From Synergistaceae bacterium (lineage in GTDB: Bacteria > Synergistota > Synergistia > Synergistales > Aminobacteriaceae), in NCBI GenBank assembly GCA_017470485.1, contig JAFUYQ010000027.1:1-51780 (forward strand): DNA of 51,780 nt, written 5' to 3'. A program made the position numbers and the translations under genes. Positions 33,274 to 40,776 of this stretch are shown here, in pieces. The notes beneath the pieces are model-generated. The model searched no databases and had not been told where the DNA came from. It saw only the letters and a program-made list of their open reading frames with translations. The stretch's first letter is position 1. Every line of letters begins with the position of its first letter.

Positions 33274-33318
33274 TTTATGTTTACCTCCTGAAATTTTTGT
33301 GATTGTGATGATGATTAT

Positions 33319-34899
33319 TTATGCCAGTTTTATTGAGTTCAGGAACTCGCCGTTATTTTCGGTCTGCCTCAGCTTGTCGAGAATCAGATTCAAAGCTCCT
33401 GCCTCGTCAACTCCTGCGATTCTCTTTCTGAGAACCCATAAGCGTTTCAGTTCCTCATCTGGAATCAAAAGTTCTTCCCTTCTTGTTCCCGAACGTGTTA
33501 TATCAATGGCAGGGAAGATTCTCTGTTCCGAAAGTTTCCGCGACAAATGAAGTTCCATGTTGCCGGTGCCCTTGAACTCCTCGTAAATAACATCGTCCAT
33601 TCTCGAACCTGTATCAGTCAGAGCAGTTCCGATTATGGTGAGGCTTCCGCCCTCCTCGAAGTTCCTGGCCGCTCCGAAAAATCTCTTGGGGAAATACAAT
33701 CCTGAAGGGTCAAGACCTCCTGAGAGCGTTCTTCCTGACGGGGGAACAGTGAGGTTTGAAGCCCTCGCAAGCCTCGTAATCGAGTCGAGAAGAATGACTA
33801 CATCTCTTCTTGCCTCAACGAGCCTTTTAGCTTTTTCGAGCGCGAGGTTAGCGACTCTGATGTGTTCATCGGCCGGCCTGTCGAAGGTTGAGGCGATAAC
33901 TTCCCCGTCAATCGAACGCGAAATATCCGTAACTTCTTCGGGGCGTTCGTCAATCAGCAGTGCCATTATGATGATGTCGGGTGAACTTGCGGCGATGGCT
34001 CTTGCGATTCGTTTGAGCAGGGTAGTTTTACCTGCTTTGGGCGGCGAAACTATCAATGCTCTCTGCCCCAGTCCGATGGGCGCGAACATGTCAACGAGTC
34101 TGGTTGCCAAATCCTTCGGGTCATACTCAAGGCTCAGTCTTGTGTTCGGGAAAATCGGTGTCAGCTGAGAGAACATAGGCCGTCTTCTCGAATGTTCGGG
34201 GTCTGAGAAGTTCACCGTCTCAACTCTCAGTAATGCCTCGTAATGCTCCTGATCTCTCGGAGGGCGTATCAATCCCCAGATAACATCGCCGTTTCTGAGG
34301 CCGAACCTCCGAATCTGGGACGACGACAAATAAACATCACTGTCAGTCGGGAGCATTCCTTTTGGCCGCAAGAACCCGAAATTCTCCGGCAGTATCTCAA
34401 GAGTTCCGCCTCCGAACCTGTAATTCATGCTTTCAGCCTGAGCCTTTAATATTGCGATAATCAAATCGTCTTTTCTCAGCGAGGCCGGAATATTAATCTC
34501 AAGTTCCTTAGCGAGCCTCCTTAAATCCGCAGTGTTCTTTGACGACAGCATTGCATACGTATACTTAGGCTTTGGGTGCTGAACGACCTCACGAGGTCTT
34601 GAGCGTCCCCGTCTCATTACCACGTCCGGCAGTTCCGGCTCGTCAGGTTCGGTATCATCGTCATAATTTTCGTCCTGCAAATCATCGTCAAGGTCATCAT
34701 ACTGAGACTCTTCCTGTATTTCGCGCACTTCTTCCGCAATTTCTTCGGGGGATAATTCTGAAGCAGGCATAAAATCTTCTGTCATGTCGTCCGCCTTTCC
34801 CTGTACAGCAGTTTTTTTTCTGACTGCTGCACGTTTGCTTGTCTGTATTAATTCCTGTTCTGTCGAATCTGGTTCAAGTGATTTAGCTTTTCTCGGCAT
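33319..34899 (-). CDS. rho: Transcription termination factor Rho, with acidic N-terminal extension
   Basis: A 526-residue Rho. Residues ~1-120 form a Lys-rich then strongly acidic extension (many Glu/Asp) not found in E. coli Rho. The usual Rho-N helix domain follows ([13 protein letters not shown] near 127), then the RNA-binding CSD ([25 protein letters not shown] near 174), and the ATPase with Walker [16 protein letters not shown] near 284. An [18 protein letters not shown] C-terminus lies near 500. It ends transcription by RNA translocation. The gene lies 78 bases after pfkA, with a GC stem in between but no T-tract. Confidence 0.96.
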   Translation of the reverse strand: MPRKAKSLEPDSTEQELIQTSKRAAVRKKTAVQGKADDMTEDFMPASELSPEEIAEEVREIQEESQYDDLDDDLQDENYDDDTEPDEPELPDVVMRRGRSRPREVVQHPKPKYTYAMLSSKNTADLRRLAKELEINIPASLRKDDLIIAILKAQAESMNYRFGGGTLEILPENFGFLRPKGMLPTDSDVYLSSSQIRRFGLRNGDVIWGLIRPPRDQEHYEALLRVETVNFSDPEHSRRRPMFSQLTPIFPNTRLSLEYDPKDLATRLVDMFAPIGLGQRALIVSPPKAGKTTLLKRIARAIAASSPDIIIMALLIDERPEEVTDISRSIDGEVIASTFDRPADEHIRVANLALEKAKRLVEARRDVVILLDSITRLARASNLTVPPSGRTLSGGLDPSGLYFPKRFFGAARNFEEGGSLTIIGTALTDTGSRMDDVIYEEFKGTGNMELHLSRKLSEQRIFPAIDITRSGTRREELLIPDEELKRLWVLRKRIAGVDEAGALNLILDKLRQTENNGEFLNSIKLA

Positions 34900-34977
34900 T
34901 TAATTCTTCCTTATGTCTGATGTTTTTGATGAAGTGGGGAACAGGGAGCAATTCAGGAAATCACTCCCTGCTTAAAG

Positions 34978-35943
34978 CTAGTTCATTTTGTTTATGAGGC
35001 TCAGCATTTCGGGGCTTAATGATTTATGCTCGCTCCAAGCTCTTTCAAGCGGGCTGAGCGTGAGTTTATGATTGATGTTTCCGACCATCATTCCTGATTT
35101 TCCGATCATGAGGTTCTCGGTTGCGAATGCTCCCATTCTTGTGGCCAGTACAACATCGAACGATGTCGGGTGGCCGCCGCGCTGAATGTATCCGAGTACC
35201 GTAACTCTCGCGTCATATCCGCCTGAATCCTGAAGCTGCTCGCGCATTTCGGCAGCGGTCATAACGCCCTCAGCAAGGATTATCAGGGTATGACTCCTGT
35301 GTTCCTTGTAGGAACTCTTGAGCCTCTTGGTTAAATCGCCTATGCTCAAGGGAAGTTCGGGTACTACGACATATTCCGCGCCGGTAGCGACAGCGACTTC
35401 GAGGGCTAAGAAACCTGCGTTCCGTCCCATAACCTCGACGACGAAGAGTCGTTCATGGCTTGAGGCGGTATCGCGGAGTTTCATTATGGCTTCGAGGGCG
35501 GTATTAACGGCGGTATCAAAGCCTATTGTCTCGTCAGTGCCGGTGATGTCGTTGTCAATCGTTCCGGGAATGCCGATTGTCGGGAAGCCCATGTCGTGAA
35601 GGGCTTTAGCTCCGTGAAATGAGCCGTCTCCGCCGATGACTACGAGTCCGTCAATTCCGGCCTTTTTCATCTGTGCTAAGGCTTCCTCGCGGCCTTCGGG
35701 GGTTTTGAAACGTTCGCTGCGTGCGGTTTTGAGGATAGTGCCTCCGCTGTGGATTATTCCGCCGACAGCGGCACGGTCAAGAGGAATGAAATCCCCCTCG
35801 ATGAGACCTTCATAGCCTCTCCTGACACCGATGCACTCTTTCTCGTTGAACATGCAGGTTCTTGCGACTGCCCTGAGTGCGGCGTTCATGCCCGGTGAAT
35901 CTCCTCCGCTCGTAAGGACAGCGATACGATCCATTTTAATCAT
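34978..35943 (-). CDS. pfkA: ATP-dependent 6-phosphofructokinase
   Basis: A 321-residue PfkA phosphorylating fructose 6-phosphate. Motifs: VLTSGGDSPGMNAALRA at the N-terminus; VVIGGDGSFHGA near 98 (Gly after GGD indicates ATP rather than pyrophosphate use); catalytic TIDNDITGTDETIGFDTA near 125; and the sugar-phosphate site MGRNAGFLAL near 167. The ATG (35943) follows AAAGGAAG by ten bases; a second ATG three codons on is closer to the family start but poorly placed. It is in line with the coiled-coil gene upstream and rho downstream. Confidence 0.95.
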   Translation of the reverse strand: MIKMDRIAVLTSGGDSPGMNAALRAVARTCMFNEKECIGVRRGYEGLIEGDFIPLDRAAVGGIIHSGGTILKTARSERFKTPEGREEALAQMKKAGIDGLVVIGGDGSFHGAKALHDMGFPTIGIPGTIDNDITGTDETIGFDTAVNTALEAIMKLRDTASSHERLFVVEVMGRNAGFLALEVAVATGAEYVVVPELPLSIGDLTKRLKSSYKEHRSHTLIILAEGVMTAAEMREQLQDSGGYDARVTVLGYIQRGGHPTSFDVVLATRMGAFATENLMIGKSGMMVGNINHKLTLSPLERAWSEHKSLSPEMLSLINKMN

Positions 35944-35982
35944 TGCAACAATACTTCCTTTCGTAATATTTTCAGCTTTCTG

Positions 35983-36735
35983 CTAATCTGACTGCAATTC
36001 GTCAATCCGTTTGTTTATGTCTTTGTATTCTTTGTTGAGTTCGTCGAGTTTTTTCTGAAGTTCGGCTCTTTCAGCGTCAATTTTTCCTGACCTCTTAATG
36101 AGTCTGTCAGCTTCAAGCCTGTCAGCAGCTCTTCCTCCGGCGATTTTGCCTCTGTCCTTGTTTAAGTCCCAGATCCAGAGGACATCTTTTTTTCCTGCTA
36201 GGGCATGGCTGATTGAACTGTCGAAGATTACGCGGATATCTTTTGCTCCGGCGAGAATTTCCTTGCCGGTTTTGTCGTCATAGCGCGGAAAGTATACCAT
36301 TCCATCGCGCGGGCCGAGTATCTTGAAGTTGAAACGCTTATCGTAATCAATGGGCTTGTATTTCTTTCCGTTGACCATCAGCGTGATGTGCCTGTCGAAA
36401 GGCTGGGCATACATCGGAAGGCCTCTGACGTATAAATCAATGTGGAACGGTATAGCCTCGCCGAGATTGAGATTTTTGAGGAGGGTGTATTTGTAGTTCT
36501 CCATTTCGTCGGCAGTCCAGAGATTTTTCTCGGCCTCGTAATTCACGAGGGCATTGACGTATTCATTTGAGAAGTACGTGGCTTTGATGGTGATTTCCTG
36601 ATCGCCTTCTTTTGTCTGTCCGTGCGTCTCTTTAGTCCATGCTTTGAGTACGGCATCATCATTGCTTGCGGCGAATGACGGTGTGTGAATCGCTAAAAGC
36701 ATAACCAGCAGTGCGGTAAATTTTTTTGAGGGCAT
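35983..36735 (-). CDS. Exported hypothetical protein with C-terminal coiled coil
   Basis: A 250-residue protein with signal peptide (PSKKFTALLVMLLAIHTPSFA, cleavage near 22). Residues ~30-180 form a mixed alpha/beta domain I cannot name; residues ~200-250 are a heptad-like helix rich in Glu, Lys and Leu, ending in DELQSD-like repeats. It may be an envelope or periplasmic structural protein. I place the start at ATG 36735 rather than TTG 36744, which would be crowded by the GGAG site. It has its own promoter and reads into pfkA with a 39-base gap. Confidence 0.7.
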   Translation of the reverse strand: MPSKKFTALLVMLLAIHTPSFAASNDDAVLKAWTKETHGQTKEGDQEITIKATYFSNEYVNALVNYEAEKNLWTADEMENYKYTLLKNLNLGEAIPFHIDLYVRGLPMYAQPFDRHITLMVNGKKYKPIDYDKRFNFKILGPRDGMVYFPRYDDKTGKEILAGAKDIRVIFDSSISHALAGKKDVLWIWDLNKDRGKIAGGRAADRLEADRLIKRSGKIDAERAELQKKLDELNKEYKDINKRIDELQSD

Positions 36736-36802
36736 ATGATGCAATTCTCCTTTGAAATTTTGCTATGAGGTAAAACTTTTTGAACTGGAAACTTTTTTGA
36801 TT

Positions 36803-36830
36803 ATTATACAATAAGTTTTTGATGTGTCCA
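36803..36830 (-). promoter_or_regulatory. Promoter of the exported coiled-coil protein gene
   Basis: Minus strand: TGGACA (36825-36830, one mismatch to consensus), 16 bases, TATAAT (36803-36808). Confidence 0.75.
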
Positions 36831-36882
36831 GATTCCGTCATATAAAAATTCTCAGGGAGGTAATATCTCAATAGTCAATACT

Positions 36883-37020
36883 TTGACATACTCCCCATGC
36901 TTTGTCGCGCAGCACGCGTTAGCAAAGGCAGGGGATTCTGGCCTCAACGAACCTTGCCTGATAATACAGGTCTTACGAGTTCTAGTCCAATGGCTGATGC
37001 CCCAGCCATTAATATATTTT
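36883..37020 (-). ncRNA. Predicted omega RNA (reRNA) at the tnpB 3' end
   Basis: In IS200/IS605 elements the RNA guide for TnpB covers the 3' end of the gene and the right end, and its guide is the host DNA just beyond. Here the right-end hairpin lies 3' of the tnpB stop, and the guide would be about 20 bases at 36863-36882 (minus strand). The scaffold start is not identifiable; I show a plausible span. Confidence 0.45.
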
Positions 37021-38083
37021 TTGCCGCATTCTCATCTCGGTCGTGGTGTGTTCCGCATGAAGGGCAATCCCATTCACAAATCCGCAAATCTTTTACTGCC
37101 GAATTCTTATATCCACATACACTGCATAGTTGCGATGAAGGATAAAAACGGTCTATGAATACTATCTGCGTACCAAATTTCACAGCTTCGTATTCTAATA
37201 TTTTTACAAATTCTGAGAAACCTGAACTATGTACTTTTTTGCCATACCTACGAGCCATTCCCTTCATGTTCAGGTCTTCAAGGCATATTACTGCATACTC
37301 TTTGCACAGACTGCGTGCTGTCTTGAAGTGAAAATCTTTACGCTGGTTCTTCATTCGCCTGTATGCACGCGCTAGTTCTTTACGTGCCCGTTCGCGATTA
37401 TGTGAACTTTTCTGTTTGTGTGATAAATTGCGGCATTTATTCTTAATTTGTTTGGCATTCAGCATGAAGAAATATGGAGACTTTATATTATGTCCATCAC
37501 TGCCGGTGAGAAATCTCTTCAGTCCAAAATCGAACCCGACTATTTTACCTGTTCGCGGCTCAATCGGTTTATTCTGAATTTCACAGCTTAGATAAATATA
37601 TATATCTCCTACTGCATCACGCTTCACTGTTAATGTCTTTACTTTGCCTTCTATATTCCGTGATTTAAAATATCCATACCACTTCTTGCCTATTCTTATA
37701 CGGCCTTCTAACTCATTCAGCGACCAGCCGGCTTGTTTCAGTGTGAATGATTGATAGTGTTTTACTCTACGGAATTTAGGCGGAGAACTTTTTATTTTCC
37801 GTTTACGATTACTCCAGAATAGATTATATGCTCTGTCTATTCGTTCCACTATGTTTTGAACAGCCTGTGAGCCTAATTTATTCATATACGAAAATCTTTT
37901 TGTTCGTTTAAGTTTCGTCAGGTGCTTCATTAGCTGATAGGCGTTAATATATTTTCTGAACAGTCGGTAGTATCTTTTATGTAGAGCAATACAATGATTG
38001 AAGATAAGACCTGCAATATTAATCTGTCTCATCAATGTATTGTTATGGTCTGAATTATAGAGTTTAAAGCAAAATGTTTTCAT
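36944..38083 (-). CDS. tnpB: TnpB RNA-guided nuclease (transposon-associated)
   Basis: A 379-residue TnpB, ancestor-type relative of Cas12. RuvC residues: Asp in GFDFGLK (185), Glu in CLEDLN (269) and Asp in DRDENAA (350). The zinc ribbon is CSVCGY with CPSCG (about 320-343). An N-terminal helix-rich domain (INIAGLIFNHCIALHKRYY) and a PPKFRR loop are conserved. All catalytic residues are intact, so it may be active. The ORF extends to a GTG at 38101, but the ATG at 38083 aligns with the second copy (both begin MKTFCFKLY). It sits between the coiled-coil gene and the decarboxylase operon. Confidence 0.95.
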   Translation of the reverse strand: MKTFCFKLYNSDHNNTLMRQINIAGLIFNHCIALHKRYYRLFRKYINAYQLMKHLTKLKRTKRFSYMNKLGSQAVQNIVERIDRAYNLFWSNRKRKIKSSPPKFRRVKHYQSFTLKQAGWSLNELEGRIRIGKKWYGYFKSRNIEGKVKTLTVKRDAVGDIYIYLSCEIQNKPIEPRTGKIVGFDFGLKRFLTGSDGHNIKSPYFFMLNAKQIKNKCRNLSHKQKSSHNRERARKELARAYRRMKNQRKDFHFKTARSLCKEYAVICLEDLNMKGMARRYGKKVHSSGFSEFVKILEYEAVKFGTQIVFIDRFYPSSQLCSVCGYKNSAVKDLRICEWDCPSCGTHHDRDENAAKNILMAGASAIGLELVRPVLSGKVR

Positions 38084-38194
38084 TTCTGGAGTATTATACA
38101 CACATAATATAAATAATACAAGGCAAAAAATATACTAAGGTCTTATATCCCCATAACTAAAGTCTGGTGCTTTACGGCCTATTTGGGTAAATCT

Positions 38195-38223
38195 TTGCAA
38201 TGAAATAATTTCTATGATATTCT
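38195..38223 (+). promoter_or_regulatory. Possible promoter of the decarboxylase operon
   Basis: TTGCAA (38195-38200), 17 bases, TATTCT (38218-38223); each box has four of six consensus bases. It sits directly outside the IS left end. Confidence 0.5.
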
Positions 38224-38275
38224 ACGTTCAAATTGCATTTCAGGAAATCACTACCACATTCAAAAAAGGAGGAAC

Positions 38276-39844
38276 TTGTCGGATATGGGATTTCGTACTA
38301 TCGAAGAGCTTTGCGCTGAACTTGATGAAAAACGCAGTTCAGCTCTGGCAGGCGGAGGCAGTGAAGCAGTTTCCGCCCAGAAGTCAAAAGGCAAAGCAAC
38401 AGCCCGTGAACGTATTTCCGAATTGCTTGACGCAGGTTCATTCGTTGAGCTTGACGAGTTCGTTACACACAGGTGCAGCAGCTTCGGTCTTGATGAAAGG
38501 AAGCCTCTGGGCGACGGAGTCGTTACCGGCTGGGGTACTATCGAGGGCCGAAAAGTTTTCGTTTTCAGTCAGGACTTCACAGTCTTCGGAGGCTCATTAG
38601 GCGAGAAACACGCGGATAAAATCTGCAAAGTTATGGATATGGCCATGCAGTCAGGCTGTCCGGTCATCGGCATCAACGATTCTGGCGGCGCAAGGATTCA
38701 GGAAGGTACTGACGCACTGAACGGCTACGGAAAGATTTTCAAGCGCAACACTATGGCCAGCGGTGTAATTCCCCAGTTCTCGGTCATAATGGGGCCGACA
38801 GCCGGCGGAGCGGTTTACAGTCCGGCACTCACTGACTTTATATTCATGGTCGATAAGGAAAGCGTAATGCACATCACCGGCCCTGAAGTCATAAAGGCAG
38901 TAACCGGCGAGGAAGTTACAAGCGAGGAATTAGGCGGAGCAGTTACCCACAACACCATCACCGGAAACGCCCACTTCTGCGCCAAAGATGAGGCCGAGTG
39001 CTTCGCGCAGGTCAGGAAAGTTTTATCGTATCTTCCTCTCAACAACCTCGATGACGCGCCGTTCAAAGCGACAAATGACAGCCCCGACAGAGCTGACATG
39101 GAGCTTCGGGAGATTGTCCCAGTCAATCCCAACAAGGGCTATGACGTTCATGAAGTTCTCGCGAAAGTTCTTGATGACGGAGAGTTCACGGAGGTACAGG
39201 AAGGATTCGCAAAGAATATCGTTACCGGCTACGGAAGAATCGGAGGACGTTCGGTCGGAATAGTCGCCAACAACGCTGATGTGTTAGCAGGCTGCCTCGA
39301 CATTAACGCTTCGGACAAGGCTTCAAGATTCGTAAGGCACTGCGACGCTTTCAATCTTCCCATCGTAACGTTTGTTGACGTTCCGGGATATTTGCCGGGA
39401 GCGGAGCAGGAACGCGGCGGAATTATCCGCAAGGGCGCGAAACTTCTCTACGCTTACAGCGAGGCAAGCGTGCCTTTAATCACCGTAATTCTGAGGAAGG
39501 CTTACGGCGGCGCATATCTTGCAATGTCGAGCAAGTCTCTTGGTGCTGACGTTGTACTCGCATGGCCTCAGGCTGAAATCGCCGTCATGGGTGCTGAGGG
39601 CGCGGCAAACATCGTCTTCAAGAAGGAGATTAACGCCGCTGATGACCCGTCGGCAAAACGCCTTGAGAAAATTGACGAGTACCGCAAGGAGTTTGCCAAT
39701 CCCTACAAGGCCGCCGAAAGAGGCTATGTAGACCGCGTAATCATGCCCGAAGAGACAAGGAAAGTATTATGCTCCGCGCTTGACGGGATTGAGAGCAAGC
39801 GCGAGACTCGCCCTGCCAAAAAACACGGGGTAATCCCTCATTAA
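38276..39844 (+). CDS. mmdA: Carboxyltransferase (alpha) subunit of a Na+-pumping acyl-CoA decarboxylase
   Basis: A 522-residue acyl-CoA carboxyltransferase of the MmdA/GcdA/PccB group: KGKATARERISELLDAGSF near 38 (the family opening), GVVTGWGTIEGRKVFVFSQDFTVFGGSLGE near 80, SGGARIQEG near 135, AYGGAYLAMSSKSLGADV near 405 and an AVMGAEGA segment near 435. It takes CO2 from the substrate onto biotin. Followed by a gamma-type membrane anchor and a biotin carrier, it fits methylmalonyl-CoA decarboxylase best, though glutaconyl-CoA cannot be excluded. Start is TTG with AAAGGAGGAAC. The beta (Na+-channel) subunit gene is absent from the cluster. Confidence 0.9.
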   Translation: MSDMGFRTIEELCAELDEKRSSALAGGGSEAVSAQKSKGKATARERISELLDAGSFVELDEFVTHRCSSFGLDERKPLGDGVVTGWGTIEGRKVFVFSQDFTVFGGSLGEKHADKICKVMDMAMQSGCPVIGINDSGGARIQEGTDALNGYGKIFKRNTMASGVIPQFSVIMGPTAGGAVYSPALTDFIFMVDKESVMHITGPEVIKAVTGEEVTSEELGGAVTHNTITGNAHFCAKDEAECFAQVRKVLSYLPLNNLDDAPFKATNDSPDRADMELREIVPVNPNKGYDVHEVLAKVLDDGEFTEVQEGFAKNIVTGYGRIGGRSVGIVANNADVLAGCLDINASDKASRFVRHCDAFNLPIVTFVDVPGYLPGAEQERGGIIRKGAKLLYAYSEASVPLITVILRKAYGGAYLAMSSKSLGADVVLAWPQAEIAVMGAEGAANIVFKKEINAADDPSAKRLEKIDEYRKEFANPYKAAERGYVDRVIMPEETRKVLCSALDGIESKRETRPAKKHGVIPH

Positions 39845-39874
39845 GCATTCAGAAAAAGGAGGAGTAACAAGACT

Positions 39875-40273
39875 ATGCACTTTGAAGGACTCTCAGGAGC
39901 AATTAACGTCAGCATAGTGGCATTCTCAATAGTATTCGGAGTACTGCTTGTTTTAACAGGAGTAATCTACGGAATGAGACTGTTTGCCGGTTCAGGGGAC
40001 GAAAAAAAAAATGATGTAGCCCCTGCCGCCAAGCCCTCATCGCCAGCGTCAAAGCCGGTACTGGCCAAAGCCTCATCGCCGGCTCCCGACAAAGCGAAAA
40101 TCGTCGCGGCAATAACAGCGGCAATAATCGAGTTCACGGGGAGTTCGGATTTCAGGGTAGTATCAGTACAGGCGGAAGGTCAGGGAGTTTCAAAGGATTA
40201 CTGGACTTCAAGATGGAAGACCGCCGGAATGATAGGGCTTAACACGAACAGGTTAAACCGCAGATGGAATTAG
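39875..40273 (+). CDS. Sodium-pump decarboxylase gamma subunit (OadG-like)
   Basis: A 132-residue protein with one N-terminal membrane helix (VSIVAFSIVFGVLLVLTGVIYGM near 12-34), an Ala/Pro/Lys linker (about 45-73) and a small C-terminal domain (KIVAAITAAIIEFTGSSDFRVVSV). OadG-type subunits anchor the carboxyltransferase to the membrane pump and often bind zinc; no His cluster is visible here. It lies 30 bases after mmdA and 27 bases before the biotin carrier, with AAGGAGGAG before the ATG. Confidence 0.85.
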   Translation: MHFEGLSGAINVSIVAFSIVFGVLLVLTGVIYGMRLFAGSGDEKKNDVAPAAKPSSPASKPVLAKASSPAPDKAKIVAAITAAIIEFTGSSDFRVVSVQAEGQGVSKDYWTSRWKTAGMIGLNTNRLNRRWN

Positions 40274-40300
40274 GAAAATACGGAAGGAGAAAAAAGAATC

Positions 40301-40705
40301 GTGAGCAATAAATACAGAGTAGTAGTTGACGGCACAGCCTACACAGTTGAGGTTGAGAGTCTCGGAGCAGGTTCAGCAGTTCCGGCACCGGCTCCAGTTC
40401 CGGCAGCAGCACCGGCGGCACCTGCACCGGCAGCAGCTCCAGCCCCTGCCCCAGCACCTGAAGCACCGGCAGCACCTGCACCAGTAGCAGAGGGCGCGAC
40501 AGTAACAGCACCAATGCCCGGAAAAATCCTCAGCCTTAAAGTCAATGTAGGCGATACGGTCAACAATGGTGATTTAGTGCTTCTTCTTGAGGCAATGAAG
40601 ATGGAGAATGAAGTCTTCGCCTCAGCGTCAGGAAAAGTAGCCGAGATTAGAGTCAAGTCCGGCGACAGCGTGAACACCGGCGATGTATTGATGGTGATTG
40701 CGTAA
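40301..40705 (+). CDS. Biotin carrier subunit of the decarboxylase
   Basis: A 134-residue biotin carboxyl carrier protein. The C-terminal biotinyl domain (~65-134) contains EAMKMEN, with the biotin-accepting Lys100; the middle (~30-65) is an almost pure Ala/Pro hinge, as in MmdC/GcdC. The N-terminal ~25 residues are a short domain (SNKYRVVVDGTAYTVEVE) that probably docks to the other subunits. The start is GTG, with AAGGAGAAAA upstream. It is the last gene of the operon and is followed by a terminator, so the Na+-channel beta subunit must be encoded elsewhere. Confidence 0.92.
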   Translation: MSNKYRVVVDGTAYTVEVESLGAGSAVPAPAPVPAAAPAAPAPAAAPAPAPAPEAPAAPAPVAEGATVTAPMPGKILSLKVNVGDTVNNGDLVLLLEAMKMENEVFASASGKVAEIRVKSGDSVNTGDVLMVIA

Positions 40706-40718
40706 GGAAATAACGCTC

Positions 40719-40762
40719 AAAAAAAATAACCTCCCAGTCTGAAAACGGCTGGGAGATTTTTT
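40719..40762. terminator. Bidirectional terminator between convergent operons
   Basis: CTCCCAG (40731-40737) pairs with CTGGGAG (40749-40755). Plus-strand tail is ATTTTTT; minus-strand tail is TTATTTTTTTT. It serves both the decarboxylase operon and the reductase gene. Confidence 0.9.
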
Positions 40763-40776
40763 ATGGAGGTTAAATG

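Larger units (their letters stand above)
36883..38186 (-). mobile_element. IS1341/IS605-type element carrying only tnpB
   Basis: Predicted ends come from structure: on the minus strand the left end follows a TTAC (complement of 38187-38190), the known IS608 target type. The right end falls in GTATGTCAA at 36883, after a long imperfect hairpin (CCCCTGCCTTTG with CAAAGCATGGGG around a CGCG inner stem) at about 36893-36933. No Y1 transposase (tnpA) gene is present, so movement would need one in trans. The left-end block TTTAGTTATGGGGATA (38146-38161) is repeated at the second element at 50761-50776. Boundaries are approximate. Confidence 0.7.

Noticed and set aside
34925..34980. GC stem between pfkA and rho as a terminator
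   Set aside because: CAGGGAG/CTCCCTG is present but no T-tract follows, so read-through into rho seems likely.
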